The notes: generated from the letters alone by a model not told the origin. Shown: positions 23,533-33,125, counted from the stretch's first letter. The stretch is 64,000 bases of DNA from CBFHND01 sp965657085 (GCA_965657085.1 CBFHND010000006.1:1-64000), one strand, 5' to 3'. A program made the numbers and translations.

Positions 23533-24867
23533 ATGCAAACCACATTTTCCGATCAACAGATGCAAGACCCGAAAATCCAGCGGGCCAATGAAATTCTGCG
23601 CTCTTGTGTGCACTGTGGATTTTGCACTGCTACCTGCCCGACCTATCAGGTTCTGGGCGACGAATTGGACAGCCCCCGGGGCCGCATCTACCTGATCAAG
23701 GACATGCTGGAAAACGACCGGGACCCGGATGCCAAGACGGTCAAGCATATCGACCGCTGCCTGTCGTGTCTGGCGTGCATGACGACCTGCCCTTCGGGCG
23801 TGCACTATATGCATCTGGTGGATCAGGCGCGGGAATATATCGAAGAGCGTTACAAGCGCCCGTTTTCCGACCGGGCCTTGCGCTGGATTCTGGCGCGTAT
23901 TCTGCCCTATCCAATGCGGTTTCGGGTGGCGCTGCTGGGGGCCAAGATCGGGCGGCCGTTTGCACGTCTGATGCCGGACGCGCGGTTGCGGGCGATGCTG
24001 GAGATGGCACCGAAACACATCCCACCGGTCAGCCGCAACGACGACCCGCAAAGTTTCGCCCCCGAAGTGCCCCGCGTCAAACGCGTGGCCCTGATGACCG
24101 GTTGTGCGCAAAAGGCGCTGAACACCGATATCAACGATGCGACCATCCGCATCCTGACGCGGCTGGGCTGCGAGGTTGTCGTGGCCGAAGGGGCAGGGTG
24201 CTGCGGCGCGCTGACCCACCACATGGGCAAGACCGAAGAAAGCCACGGGACCGCAGCCAAGAACATCCGCGCATGGGCTGCCGAGATGGACGGCGACGGT
24301 TTGGATGCCATTGTCATCAACACCAGCGGCTGCGGCACCACGGTCAAGGATTACGGCCATATGTTCGCGCGTACGGACCTTGAGGATGATGCCAAGCGCG
24401 TGGCTGAAAAAGCTATGGATATCAGTGAGTTGCTGGTAGAGTTGATGTCGCCGGAACATGTGACGCGGTCAGAAGGCAAAGACACCACAGTGGCCTATCA
24501 CGCGGCGTGTTCCTTGCAGCATGGTCAGCAGATCAAGACCTTTCCCAAGGACCTGCTGAAGATGGCAGGCTTTGGGGTGGTTGAACCTGCGGATAGCCAT
24601 CTGTGCTGCGGATCTGCAGGCACCTACAACCTGATGCAGCCCGAGATTTCGCAACAGCTCAAGGCGCGCAAGGTGCGCACGCTCGAGGCGAAGAACCCCG
24701 ATGTTATCGCGGCAGGCAACATTGGCTGCATGATGCAAATCGGCTCTGCCGCCGGGGTTCCGGTCGTGCATACGGTCGAGCTTATGGACTGGGTTACGGG
24801 TGGGCCGCGACCTCCGGCGCTGGACCGTGACCCGGCTGGGAAAGGCAATGTGCCGATTTTGCGTTGA
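23533..24867 (+). CDS. glcF: Glycolate oxidase iron-sulfur subunit GlcF
   Basis: A 444-residue protein with two ferredoxin-like [4Fe-4S] motifs, CVHCGFCTATCPTY and CLSCLACMTTCPSG, followed by two CCG-type domains (GAGCCGALTHHMG and HLCCGSAGTYNLM) that bind a further cluster as in heterodisulfide reductase-like proteins. It transfers electrons from the flavin subunits GlcD/GlcE to quinones at the membrane. Length is normal for GlcF. Last gene of the operon. Confidence 0.95.
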   Translation: MQTTFSDQQMQDPKIQRANEILRSCVHCGFCTATCPTYQVLGDELDSPRGRIYLIKDMLENDRDPDAKTVKHIDRCLSCLACMTTCPSGVHYMHLVDQAREYIEERYKRPFSDRALRWILARILPYPMRFRVALLGAKIGRPFARLMPDARLRAMLEMAPKHIPPVSRNDDPQSFAPEVPRVKRVALMTGCAQKALNTDINDATIRILTRLGCEVVVAEGAGCCGALTHHMGKTEESHGTAAKNIRAWAAEMDGDGLDAIVINTSGCGTTVKDYGHMFARTDLEDDAKRVAEKAMDISELLVELMSPEHVTRSEGKDTTVAYHAACSLQHGQQIKTFPKDLLKMAGFGVVEPADSHLCCGSAGTYNLMQPEISQQLKARKVRTLEAKNPDVIAAGNIGCMMQIGSAAGVPVVHTVELMDWVTGGPRPPALDRDPAGKGNVPILR

Positions 24868-24939
24868 TTTCTTCGCATCTGCCCTAATTTCGCCGCATCA
24901 TGGCACTACGCGTGAGTAATTGCGAACAGGAGCATGCGC

Positions 24940-25755
24940 ATGCGTCAGTGGATGGCACTTTCCTTTTTGGCTGTTGTTATGACGTCCACCGCCCTTGCGC
25001 AGGACGCAAGTCTGCGCCCATTGGAAACGTCGAATGCAGGGCGCGAATGGGAAGCTGTTGGTCGTCTGGATATTGCAGGCACCGGTTTTTGCACCGGCGC
25101 GTTGATTGCGCCAGACCTGGTATTGACCGCTGCGCACTGTCTGTTCAACAAGACCTCGAAAAACCAGATCCAGTTTGATCAGATCGAGTTCCTGGCGGGG
25201 TGGCGCAATGGCCGCGCTTCCGCCTACCGTAGGGTACGCCGTGCTGTCGTGCATCCCGACTATGTTTATGACGGTCAGGTGTCTGCCGAACGTGTGCGCA
25301 ATGACCTGGCCCTGTTGGAACTGGTGCGGCCTATACGAAACACCACCATCCAACCCTTCGGAACTGCGAGCCGCCCCGTGACAGGCGACACGGTGGGTGT
25401 GGTCAGCTATGCCCGTGACCGGTCCGAGGCCCCGTCGCTTCAGGAAGTATGCAAGGTGCTGTCGCGTCAGGACGGGGTTCTTGTTACCTCGTGCAACGTC
25501 GATCTGGGATCATCCGGCGCACCGATTTTCAGTTTCAAGGACGGCGAGGCGCATATTGTTTCCGTTGTCTCGGCCAAGGCGGAAGTCGATGGCGAAAAGG
25601 TGTCGCTTGGCACATCGCTCAGGCAGCCACTGTCAGAGTTGCGTTCCGAATTGCTGGCCGGGGCCGGATTTCAAAACGGATCCAGTCCTACGACGTCGCG
25701 CGTTCGGGTGGGTGGCGCACGGCGCAATACCGGTGCGAAGTTCGTTAAGCCCTAG
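24940..25755 (+). CDS. Secreted trypsin-like serine protease
   Basis: About 271 residues: signal peptide (WMALSFLAVVMTSTALAQ) and an S1-type domain. His is in VLTAAHCLF, Asp in RNDLALLEL, and the nucleophile region reads NVDLGSSGAPIFSF rather than GDSGGP, so the serine is kept but the oxyanion loop is altered. An N-terminal Cys-bearing GTGFCTGALIAPDLV matches the fold. An AGGAG ribosome binding site fits the ATG at 24940 better than that at 24934. Expected in the periplasm or outside; target unknown. Confidence 0.85.
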   Translation: MRQWMALSFLAVVMTSTALAQDASLRPLETSNAGREWEAVGRLDIAGTGFCTGALIAPDLVLTAAHCLFNKTSKNQIQFDQIEFLAGWRNGRASAYRRVRRAVVHPDYVYDGQVSAERVRNDLALLELVRPIRNTTIQPFGTASRPVTGDTVGVVSYARDRSEAPSLQEVCKVLSRQDGVLVTSCNVDLGSSGAPIFSFKDGEAHIVSVVSAKAEVDGEKVSLGTSLRQPLSELRSELLAGAGFQNGSSPTTSRVRVGGARRNTGAKFVKP

Positions 25756-25913
25756 GCCACGCGATTTGCGATTTGGCGGGTCTTGAATCACGCATTTCCG
25801 TTCCCAAATAACCAGTACCAAGGCGCCAATGATGGGCCTTGGCCATAGCAATGCGGGTTCGTCCAGGATGGAGGCCCGACCGTAAATCGCTCTGAAGAAT
25901 GAGGATGATACAC

Positions 25914-26381
25914 ATGCGTACGTTTGATTTTGCACCGCTCTACCGTGCATCTGTCGGCTTTGACCAGATCGCCGACATGATGGACCGGGTTCTGACCAAC
26001 GATCAGTCCCAGAACAGTTATCCCCCCTACAACATCGAAAAAACCGCAGATGATGCCTATCGCATTTCGATTGCCGTCGCCGGATTTTCGGATGCCGACC
26101 TGTCGGTCGAAGTGCGTGAAAAGGCGCTGATCGTCTCTGCCAAGAAGGCCGACGATGCAACCGACCGCACCTACCTGCACCGTGGCATCGCCACCCGCGC
26201 GTTTGAACGCCGTTTCCAACTGGCCGACCATGTGCACGTGACAGCCGCCAGCCACACCGACGGCATGCTGCACATCGACCTGCAACGCGAAGTGCCCGAG
26301 GCGCTGAAACCCCGCCAGATCGAAATTTCAGGGGCCAAGGCCCTCGAAAAGGACGTGGTGGACGCCAAGGCCGTCAACTAA
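25914..26381 (+). CDS. Hsp20-family small heat shock protein
   Basis: About 155 residues with a full alpha-crystallin domain: PPYNIEKTADDAYRISIAVA, GFSDADLSVEVREKALIV, the L9-type loop and AFERRFQLADHVHVTAAS, then GMLHIDLQREVPE. It matches the IbpA-like class with N-terminal RTFDFAPLYRASVGFDQIA. It holds unfolding proteins for refolding. The ATG at 25914 has GAGGATG as ribosome binding site. A strong terminator follows. Confidence 0.95.
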   Translation: MRTFDFAPLYRASVGFDQIADMMDRVLTNDQSQNSYPPYNIEKTADDAYRISIAVAGFSDADLSVEVREKALIVSAKKADDATDRTYLHRGIATRAFERRFQLADHVHVTAASHTDGMLHIDLQREVPEALKPRQIEISGAKALEKDVVDAKAVN

Positions 26382-26434
26382 GGCAACCGGCCGTTCCCGC
26401 CTGATACACCGGCCCGAAACCGGACACTGACCCA

Positions 26435-26465
26435 AGGCCCGCATGTGCATCATGCGGGCTTTTTT
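26435..26465 (+). terminator. Rho-independent terminator of the Hsp20 gene
   Basis: GCCCGCATG-TGCAT-CATGCGGGC, a perfect 9-bp stem, followed by six T residues. Confidence 0.92.
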
Positions 26466-26567
26466 GCGTCGCCACATCTTGTGGCACGCTCTTGACAGGG
26501 CGTGCCTGCGCGCGCCACCCTCGAACCACACCATAGATTTATTATGTTCAAAGAATCGGAGAGCCAC

Positions 26568-27956
26568 ATGACTCTGACTGTTTTTTCCACGGATGTTGTG
26601 GATACCTCGACAATCATCACATTGAGCACAACCGGGGATTCGGCCTATGTCCTCGAAGGCGTCACGCTCGTGACGACGTCATCGTCCGTAAGCACCCCGA
26701 CAGCCTCTGCAAACGCCGCCGACACCCATCTTGAGGTTGATGGCACGCTTGTTGCCAAAAACTATACTGTCAGTTCATCCGGCAGCGACTTTGTATTGTC
26801 CATTGGCCAAACGGGGCGGCTTGTTTCGACGAACGAATTCTCCTCAGATGCGAATGTCTATCTGAGCGGCACAGGCGCCCGCGTGTTCAATGCGGGTGAA
26901 ATCCGGTCCAACGCTACAATTGCCCTTTTCCTCGATAGGGGCGACGCGGAAGTGCACAATACGGGAATCATAACAGGCACGTCCGGGGTCTTTCTTGGGT
27001 TCTCGTCAGGGTCCGGCGGTTCACTTGTGAACTCCGGCCTCATTGCGGCGGCTGGCGCCCTTGGGGACGCCGCTGCCGTATATGAGGGGCGTGGGGTCTA
27101 CGTCAGTGCAGCACAGGCCGATGTTGTGAACCTCGCAGGCGGCGTGATAACATCCAATACTGACGGCGGCACAGGTGTTCTGGCAGCAGGCTCTTCTATT
27201 GCAGACGGCCTTTCCCTGTTGAACTTCGGTGAAATCTCTTCCGCGCAGGGTATCGGTATCGACCTGTCCCTGATGGCCTCGACCACCTTTGCATCTGTCA
27301 AGAATTTCGGGACCATTTCCGGCGAGTTCAAGGCCATCACCGACAGCAACGCGGGCAACATATTCATCAACGGCGGCCTGATAGTCGGCGACGTCAAGTT
27401 GAACGGCGGCGATGATGTGTTCCGCACCAAGTTCGATGGGCGTGTCGCGGGTGTTGTCGATGGCGGCGATGGCAATGACAAGCTGCAAGGCCGAGGCGGC
27501 GATGATACCCTGTCGGGCGGCGATGGCATCGACACGGTGTCGGGTGGCGATGGTGATGATGTGCTGGCGGGGGGTAATCAAGATGACGTGATCCGCGGTG
27601 GTGACGGCGAAGATCAGATCACTGGCGGCAAGGGCACCGACAAGATGTCGGGCGGCGCCGGCAGCGACACCTTCGTGTTCAATGCAGCCAACGAAAGCAA
27701 GACGGGCACCAATCGCGATGTGATCACCGATTTCGACGCCTCCGAGGATATGATCGACCTGAGCGGCATCGCGGGCGGGCCTGCGTGGCGCGGTCTGGGG
27801 TCGTTCACCGGGACGGGTGCGCCCGAGGTCAAGATCGTTGAGAACAGCGCAGGTCAGACAATCGTTGTGGTCGATGTGAACGGCGATACGGTCGCGGATA
27901 TGCAAATCCGGCTGAATGCTGTGACCGGCCTGACCGAGGACAACTTCATTCTGTGA
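26568..27956 (+). CDS. RTX calcium-binding secreted protein
   Basis: About 462 residues from the ATG at 26568, which has CGGAGAG upstream. The first 300 residues are a repetitive Ser/Thr/Gly-rich beta-helix-like region; then come roughly six glycine-aspartate nonapeptides (such as GGDGNDKLQ, GGDDTLSGGDG, GGDGEDQITGG) that bind calcium in a beta-roll, then the domain SGGAGSDTFVFNA. The C-terminus TGLTEDNFIL has the hydrophobic end typical of type I secretion signals. There is no N-terminal signal peptide. A type I exporter pair lies at 54.7-57.8 kb. Function on the outside is unknown. Confidence 0.85.
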   Translation: MTLTVFSTDVVDTSTIITLSTTGDSAYVLEGVTLVTTSSSVSTPTASANAADTHLEVDGTLVAKNYTVSSSGSDFVLSIGQTGRLVSTNEFSSDANVYLSGTGARVFNAGEIRSNATIALFLDRGDAEVHNTGIITGTSGVFLGFSSGSGGSLVNSGLIAAAGALGDAAAVYEGRGVYVSAAQADVVNLAGGVITSNTDGGTGVLAAGSSIADGLSLLNFGEISSAQGIGIDLSLMASTTFASVKNFGTISGEFKAITDSNAGNIFINGGLIVGDVKLNGGDDVFRTKFDGRVAGVVDGGDGNDKLQGRGGDDTLSGGDGIDTVSGGDGDDVLAGGNQDDVIRGGDGEDQITGGKGTDKMSGGAGSDTFVFNAANESKTGTNRDVITDFDASEDMIDLSGIAGGPAWRGLGSFTGTGAPEVKIVENSAGQTIVVVDVNGDTVADMQIRLNAVTGLTEDNFIL

Positions 27957-27967
27957 TCTGTCATGGG

Positions 27968-27992
27968 AAAGGGGGGCTTGTGGCCCCCCTTT
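27968..27992. terminator. Shared terminator between RTX and gabD genes
   Basis: AAAGGGGGGC-TTGTG-GCCCCCCTTT, a 10-bp stem between two convergent genes. A and T edges on both sides let it work in either direction. Confidence 0.75.
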
Positions 27993-28011
27993 GAGGTGCT
28001 GATGCGTGGTT

Positions 28012-29484
28012 TCAGACGCTCATGCAGATGTATTTCATCTCCATGTAATCTTCCATGCCGTGATGACTGCCCTCGCGGCCAAGGCCTGATTGCTTGACCC
28101 CACCAAAAGGTGCCACTTCGGTCGAGATGATCCCGGTGTTCACGCCGACGATGCCGTATTCCAGCGCTTCTGCGACCTTGTAGACGCGGCTGAGATCCTT
28201 GGCGTAGAAATATGAAGCCAGCCCAAAGATCGTGTCATTTGCCATGGCAATCACGTCGTCTTCGTTCTCGAACTTGAAAAGCGGGGCGAGCGGGCCGAAG
28301 GTTTCTTCGGTTGCCACGGCCATGTTCTGGGTCACGCCAGTTACAATGGTGGGGGGAAGGAAATTGCCATCCAGCGTGGCACCGTCACCCAACAGGACTT
28401 TCGCACCTTTGCTCACGGCATCTTCGATATGTTCGACGACCTTTGCACCGGCTTCGGGGTTGATCAGCGGGCCAAGGTCGGTGCCAGCTTCGAGACCGTC
28501 GCCGACTTTCATCGCACTGACGCGTGCTGCCAATTTCTCGGCAAAGGCATCGTAGACTTCCGCTTGCACGTAAATGCGATTGGCGCAGACGCAGGTCTGC
28601 CCGTTGTTGCGAAACTTGCAGAGGATCGCGCCCTCGACCGCCGCATCAAGGTCCGCGTCGTCAAATACGATGAAGGGTGCATTGCCGCCCAACTCCATGC
28701 TGCACTTCATCACCTGTTCCGAGGCTTGCGCCAGCAGGATACGTCCGACCTCGGTGGACCCTGTAAAGGTCAGTTTGCGCACCTTGGGGTTTTCGCAGAA
28801 TTCCTTGCCGATGGCGCTGGACGAGGATGATGTCACCACGTTGAACACGCCCGCGGGGATGCCCGCACGCTCGGCCAGTACGCCCATGACGATGGCCGAT
28901 AGCGGGGTTTCCTTGGCCGGGCGCGCGACAAAGGCACAGCCAGCAGCCAGCGCGGGGCCGGCCTTGCGGGTGATCATCGCGTTGGGAAAGTTCCATGGGG
29001 TGATCGATGCGGCCACGCCGATGGGCTGTTTGATCACCGTGATCCGCTTGTCGCGCTGATGGCCGGGGATGGTTTCGCCGTAAACGCGCTTGGCCTCCTC
29101 TCCGAAGAATTCGATGAAGCCCGCGCCATAGGCGATCTCGCCCTTGGCTTCGGCCAGTGGCTTGCCCTGTTCGGCGGTCAGGATCGTGCCCAGATCGTCC
29201 TGGTTTTCCATCATCAGGTCGAACCATCGGCGCATCACTGCGGCGCGTTCCTTGCCGGTCCACGATGCCCATTCCTTTTGTGCGGCCTCTGCGGCGTCGA
29301 TGGCAACGGCCACCTGCGCGCGGCTGAGGTCGGCCACTTGCGCGATCACGTCACCGCGGGCGGGGTTCGACACGTCGAAGGTTCCATCGTCGCCCTCGAC
29401 CCATTCGCCGCCCACGTAGGCGCGGGTTTCCAGCAGGGTGGGGTCGTTGAGTAGGCTCTTGAGGTCGGTGGTGGCGTCCAGCAT
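28012..29484 (-). CDS. gabD: Succinate-semialdehyde dehydrogenase
   Basis: A 490-residue aldehyde dehydrogenase. The nucleophile is in FRNNGQTCVCANRIYV, the general-base Glu in SMELGGNAPFIVFDDAD, and the cofactor loop in KLTFTGSTEVGRILL. The N-terminal TRAYVGGEWVEGDDGTFDV and the cysteine context CVCANR are typical of GabD, which oxidises succinate semialdehyde to succinate in GABA breakdown. A GGAGAC ribosome binding site precedes the ATG. No gabT is adjacent, so a broader aldehyde role is possible. Confidence 0.88.
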   Translation of the reverse strand: MLDATTDLKSLLNDPTLLETRAYVGGEWVEGDDGTFDVSNPARGDVIAQVADLSRAQVAVAIDAAEAAQKEWASWTGKERAAVMRRWFDLMMENQDDLGTILTAEQGKPLAEAKGEIAYGAGFIEFFGEEAKRVYGETIPGHQRDKRITVIKQPIGVAASITPWNFPNAMITRKAGPALAAGCAFVARPAKETPLSAIVMGVLAERAGIPAGVFNVVTSSSSSAIGKEFCENPKVRKLTFTGSTEVGRILLAQASEQVMKCSMELGGNAPFIVFDDADLDAAVEGAILCKFRNNGQTCVCANRIYVQAEVYDAFAEKLAARVSAMKVGDGLEAGTDLGPLINPEAGAKVVEHIEDAVSKGAKVLLGDGATLDGNFLPPTIVTGVTQNMAVATEETFGPLAPLFKFENEDDVIAMANDTIFGLASYFYAKDLSRVYKVAEALEYGIVGVNTGIISTEVAPFGGVKQSGLGREGSHHGMEDYMEMKYICMSV

Positions 29485-29563
29485 CGCGTGTCTCCCGTTT
29501 TTTCTCGCGCTTCAAAAGCAACTCCTGCTAGCTTTGTCCAGTTCCAGTTGCACAGAGACCGCC

Positions 29564-30364
29564 ATGCCAGACCAGACCACCGACTTTGACGACGCCTATG
29601 CCAATGGGGCCTATATCGAAGATGCCGCCAGCTATCCGCCGCGTTGGGCACAGGCCTCGACTGCGCTGTGTGCGGAACTGGGGGAACGTGCGCGCCGCAA
29701 CACGCCCTACGGCCCGTCTGGGCGCATGGTCATTGATCACTTTGCGCCCGAAGACATGGCTCTGGGCACGTTGGTCTTTGTGCATGGCGGGTATTGGCGT
29801 GCCTTCGATCCGTCCACGTGGTCGTTTCTTGCCAAGGGTGCGCTGGCGCGCGGATGGGCTGTTGCAATGCCGGGCTACGACCTTTGCCCTGATGTGCGTA
29901 TCGCGGGGATCACTGCCCAGATTGCCCAGGCCATTCAAATGATAGCGGACCAAACCGACGGACCGCTGGCCCTGACGGGCCATTCGGCGGGCGGGCATTT
30001 GGTGGCCCGCATGTGCGCTCCGGGGATGTTGCCTGCGGATGTGCTGGCGCGGGTGCAATCGGTGGTGCCTATTTCGCCGCTCAGCGATCTTGAGCCATTG
30101 ACCCACACTGCCATGAACGACGATTTCCGTATGGACGCTGGCATGGCACGTGCCGAGAGCCCGGTGCATCAACCCGCACCTGATGTGCCGGTTACTGTCT
30201 GGGTGGGCGGCGCTGAACGCCCGGCTTTTGTTGATCAGGCGCGGTGGCTTTCAAGTGCGTGGGGCTGCGGCTTGTACATCGCCAAAGACAAGCATCATTT
30301 CGATGTCATTGACCCGCTGACCGATCCGGGTAGCACCCTTTTGAACACCCTGCTGGCGCCCTGA
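29564..30364 (+). CDS. Alpha/beta hydrolase, kynurenine-formamidase-like
   Basis: About 266 residues from the ATG at 29564. LVFVHGGYWRAFDPSTWSF holds the oxyanion HGG(Y)W motif, LTGHSAGGHLVARM the nucleophile serine, and KDKHHFDVID the catalytic His. The N-terminal DFDDAYANGAYI and YPPRWAQAS are common to arylformamidase-like esterases. It likely cleaves an ester or formamide; kynurenine formamidase is possible, but no tryptophan degradation genes are near. Divergent from gabD. Confidence 0.75.
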   Translation: MPDQTTDFDDAYANGAYIEDAASYPPRWAQASTALCAELGERARRNTPYGPSGRMVIDHFAPEDMALGTLVFVHGGYWRAFDPSTWSFLAKGALARGWAVAMPGYDLCPDVRIAGITAQIAQAIQMIADQTDGPLALTGHSAGGHLVARMCAPGMLPADVLARVQSVVPISPLSDLEPLTHTAMNDDFRMDAGMARAESPVHQPAPDVPVTVWVGGAERPAFVDQARWLSSAWGCGLYIAKDKHHFDVIDPLTDPGSTLLNTLLAP

Positions 30365-30518
30365 AGTCTGTTTGCGACGCAGGTGAGGGTCCGTTGAGGT
30401 ATAGAATGTGGCGCGCAGCCTCGGGCAGTATGCGCGCAGGCCGGGCGATGGCGTCGCCCTGACACGGCCCATATCCATGTCCTGAACGCCGGGACCTTTC
30501 TGCAAAGGAGGGTCTGAC

Positions 30519-31751
30519 ATGACCATTCAATCCCCCATCACCGGGACAGCACGTCCTGATTTCCACCGCTTCCACAATGGCACCAAGGCGCCGCTGCAAT
30601 TCAGCACTGCGGAGTTCGAGGCCCGTGTGACCGACCTGCGCCGCCGCATGGCCGAGGCCGGGGCAGATGCCGCTGTGCTGACTTCGATGCACAACGTGTC
30701 CTACTATTCGGGCTTCACATATTGCGCGTTCGGGCGGCCCTACGCCATTGTCGTGACGCCATCGGAGTGCGTGACAATCAGCGCAGGTATAGACGCGGGC
30801 CAGCCGTGGCGGCGCAGCTGGTGTGACAACATCACTTACACCGATTGGCAGCGTGACAACTTCTGGCGGGCCATCGCATCGGTTACCGGCACAGGCCGGG
30901 TGATCGGATTTGAAAGCGATCACCTCACGCTGTTGCAACAGGCCAAGATGAACGCCTTTCTGGCGCCCGCGAATGCCGTGGACCTCCATGAAACCACCAT
31001 GCGTCAGCGCATGCACAAATCCGCCGCCGAACTTGCCCTGATCCGTGCAGGTGCAGCCGTGGCGGATGTGGGCGGCTATGCCATCCGCGACGCAGTACGC
31101 GTGGGCACCCGCGAAATTGACGTGGCCATGGCAGGGCGCGACGCGATGGAGGCTGAGATTGCCACGCTTTTCCCCGATGCTGAATACCGCGATACATGGG
31201 TGTGGTTTCAGTCGGGCTTGAACACCGACGGGGCCCACAACCCTGTGACCGCGCGGGTGTTGGAGCGGGGTGATATCCTGTCGCTTAACACCTTTCCGAT
31301 GATCTCGGGCTATTACACCGCGCTGGAACGCACCATGTTCGTGCAAGAGGTCGACGCCGCATCCCGGTCCATTTGGGATGCGAATGTCGGGGCGCATGAA
31401 TACGGCATGAGCCTTTTGAAGCCCGGTGCGTCCTGTGCTGATGTCACTCACGCCATCAACGCCTTCTTCGCCGAACGCGACCTTCTGCAATACCGCACCT
31501 TCGGCTATGGCCATTCCTTCGGCGTGCTCAGCCACTACTATGGCCGCGAGGCAGGCCTGGAATTGCGCGAGGATATCGACACGGTGCTGGAACCCGGCAT
31601 GGTTATCTCGATGGAGCCGATGCTGACCATTCCCGAAGATCGACCGGGTGCAGGTGGCTACCGCGAACACGATATCCTCATCATCACCGAAGACGGTGCC
31701 GAGAATATCACCGGTTATCCTTACGGCCCCGAATTCAACGTGGTCGGCTGA
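30519..31751 (+). CDS. Creatinase (creatine amidinohydrolase)
   Basis: A 410-residue pita-bread-fold M24 protein that hydrolyses creatine to sarcosine and urea. It can be followed along its whole length against Pseudomonas creatinase: SMHNVSYYSGFTYCAFGRPY, GIDAGQPWRRSW, TDWQRDN, WFQSGLNTDGAHNPVT, SLNTFPMISGYYTALERT, FGYGHSFGVLSHYYGREAGL and REHDILIITEDGAENIT. The catalytic His is in FGYGHSFG. Unlike aminopeptidases of the fold, the metal ligands are not all present. AAAGGAGG precedes the ATG. No creatininase, sarcosine oxidase or transporter is adjacent. Confidence 0.9.
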   Translation: MTIQSPITGTARPDFHRFHNGTKAPLQFSTAEFEARVTDLRRRMAEAGADAAVLTSMHNVSYYSGFTYCAFGRPYAIVVTPSECVTISAGIDAGQPWRRSWCDNITYTDWQRDNFWRAIASVTGTGRVIGFESDHLTLLQQAKMNAFLAPANAVDLHETTMRQRMHKSAAELALIRAGAAVADVGGYAIRDAVRVGTREIDVAMAGRDAMEAEIATLFPDAEYRDTWVWFQSGLNTDGAHNPVTARVLERGDILSLNTFPMISGYYTALERTMFVQEVDAASRSIWDANVGAHEYGMSLLKPGASCADVTHAINAFFAERDLLQYRTFGYGHSFGVLSHYYGREAGLELREDIDTVLEPGMVISMEPMLTIPEDRPGAGGYREHDILIITEDGAENITGYPYGPEFNVVG

Positions 31752-31760
31752 TGCCTTTTG

Positions 31761-31783
31761 CAGTGCCTCGAATTGAGGCGCTG
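31761..31783 (+). terminator. Hairpin after creatinase
   Basis: CAGTGCCTC-GAATT-GAGGCGCTG, a 9-bp stem with one G-U pair, 10 bases after the stop. There is no T-run, so termination is uncertain. Confidence 0.4.
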
Positions 31784-31914
31784 CATATGACCTTCGCGCT
31801 TTTCATGACCCTTTCAATTTGCGACAGTTGGCAAGAAATCGGCTGTGTGCCTGATGTAAATTGACGTAACATTGCCTATATGTACGGCAAGACATTGATA
31901 CGAGGGAGAATTTG

Positions 31915-32991
31915 ATGGCGAATTTTGACGCGCAAGTGCGCGAAAGCCAGGAACAAGTGGCTGAGGCTCAGGCCAAGATCAGCGAACTGACCAGCCGCAT
32001 CGAAACGGCGCGCGCCAAACTGAAGGCGGGCGATGATGCGATGATAGACATCGAAAACGCCACGCTCGAAGACGTACACGCGCATACGGACGTGATGAAC
32101 GCCAACATCGCCGAATTGATCATGGGCCTTGATGATGTGACGGCCGCCTTTTCCAAAGACTTCGATGAAATGCGGTCCAAGACAGGTTGGGAAAGCTTTG
32201 TCGGCATCTTTTCTTCCGCCAAGTCCGACAGCATGCGGCAGGAACGTGTGCGCACTGCGTCGATCGATGACAAGTTGCAGGACCTGATTTCGAAATCAGA
32301 TGTGATTGTTCAATTGCTGCAAGGGCAGCTGAACATGCTTGAAGAGCAAAAGGTCAAGGTCGAGGGCAACCTGACTGAAACGCTAGACGAGCGTGAGTTC
32401 ACGGTGCAGGAGTTGGCGACGTTGCAGGCCGAGATCAAGGCCATGGACCCGGCAATCATCACGCTTGAGAACAAGATCGCATCCGAGACCGACGCGGCCA
32501 AACGGACCAAGCTGGAAACCGAACTGGCGGACCTGAACACCCAGTACAACCAGATGGTACAGGACGAACAGGTCAAGCTGTCCAAATCGCAAACGCTGGA
32601 ACGCTACATCGAGAAGGGCAAAACCTGGATCGATTCACTTCAGAACCAGGCGGCGACGCAGATGGTGCTGATCAACAAGCTGCAAACAGACACCAAGCAG
32701 CGTGTGGTGCTGTATGACGCCCTGACCAAGTCGTTGAAAACTGCGCAACAGCAGGACGTGGCCCACCGCATCAACGAGATTGGCGTGCAAACGGATCAAG
32801 AGGCGCAATCGGCCATGGCCGGCATCGGTGCCGCGACCAATCAGCGGATGGCCGACATGATGGAAGCGCATGAAGATCAGATGGTCTTTGCCCGCGACGT
32901 GCTTGTGCAAAAAGCCAAGGCTGACGAACGCTTTGCCCGCCGCTTCGAAGAGATCGTGAAGAAGCATGATGCGAATGCGTATGGGGCGTAA
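31915..32991 (+). CDS. Coiled-coil protein, first gene of the AAA operon
   Basis: A 358-residue soluble protein that is nearly all helix: heptad-rich stretches at about residues 5-60 and 100-250, separated by a short FSKDFDEMRSKTGWESFVGI segment, and a C-terminal helix ending in HDANAYGA. The order of helices and the QNQAATQMVLINKLQTDT segment recall TelA/toxic-anion-resistance proteins, but similarity is weak and this is a tentative comparison. GAGGGAGA precedes the ATG. It heads a seven-gene same-strand run containing an AAA+ ATPase; a scaffold or adaptor role is inferred. Confidence 0.7.
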   Translation: MANFDAQVRESQEQVAEAQAKISELTSRIETARAKLKAGDDAMIDIENATLEDVHAHTDVMNANIAELIMGLDDVTAAFSKDFDEMRSKTGWESFVGIFSSAKSDSMRQERVRTASIDDKLQDLISKSDVIVQLLQGQLNMLEEQKVKVEGNLTETLDEREFTVQELATLQAEIKAMDPAIITLENKIASETDAAKRTKLETELADLNTQYNQMVQDEQVKLSKSQTLERYIEKGKTWIDSLQNQAATQMVLINKLQTDTKQRVVLYDALTKSLKTAQQQDVAHRINEIGVQTDQEAQSAMAGIGAATNQRMADMMEAHEDQMVFARDVLVQKAKADERFARRFEEIVKKHDANAYGA

Positions 32992-33054
32992 TTGAGCCAC
33001 GCCTTGGACCTTTCGAACGCGCCCAGCGGAACCGCCGGGCATCCCCCGACCGCC

Positions 33055-33087
33055 CCCTCGGGCGGGGGACCCTCCCCCACCCGAGGG
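33055..33087 (+). repeat. Intercistronic hairpin, AAA operon genes 1/2
   Basis: CCCTCGGGCGGGGG and CCCCCACCCGAGGG form a 14-bp stem with a single mismatch around the loop ACCCT. No T-run follows, so read-through with RNA protection or partial attenuation is more likely than termination. Confidence 0.7.
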
Positions 33088-33125
33088 CGGGGAATGCCAT
33101 GTGTTCACAAGGTGCACCCTCAGAC

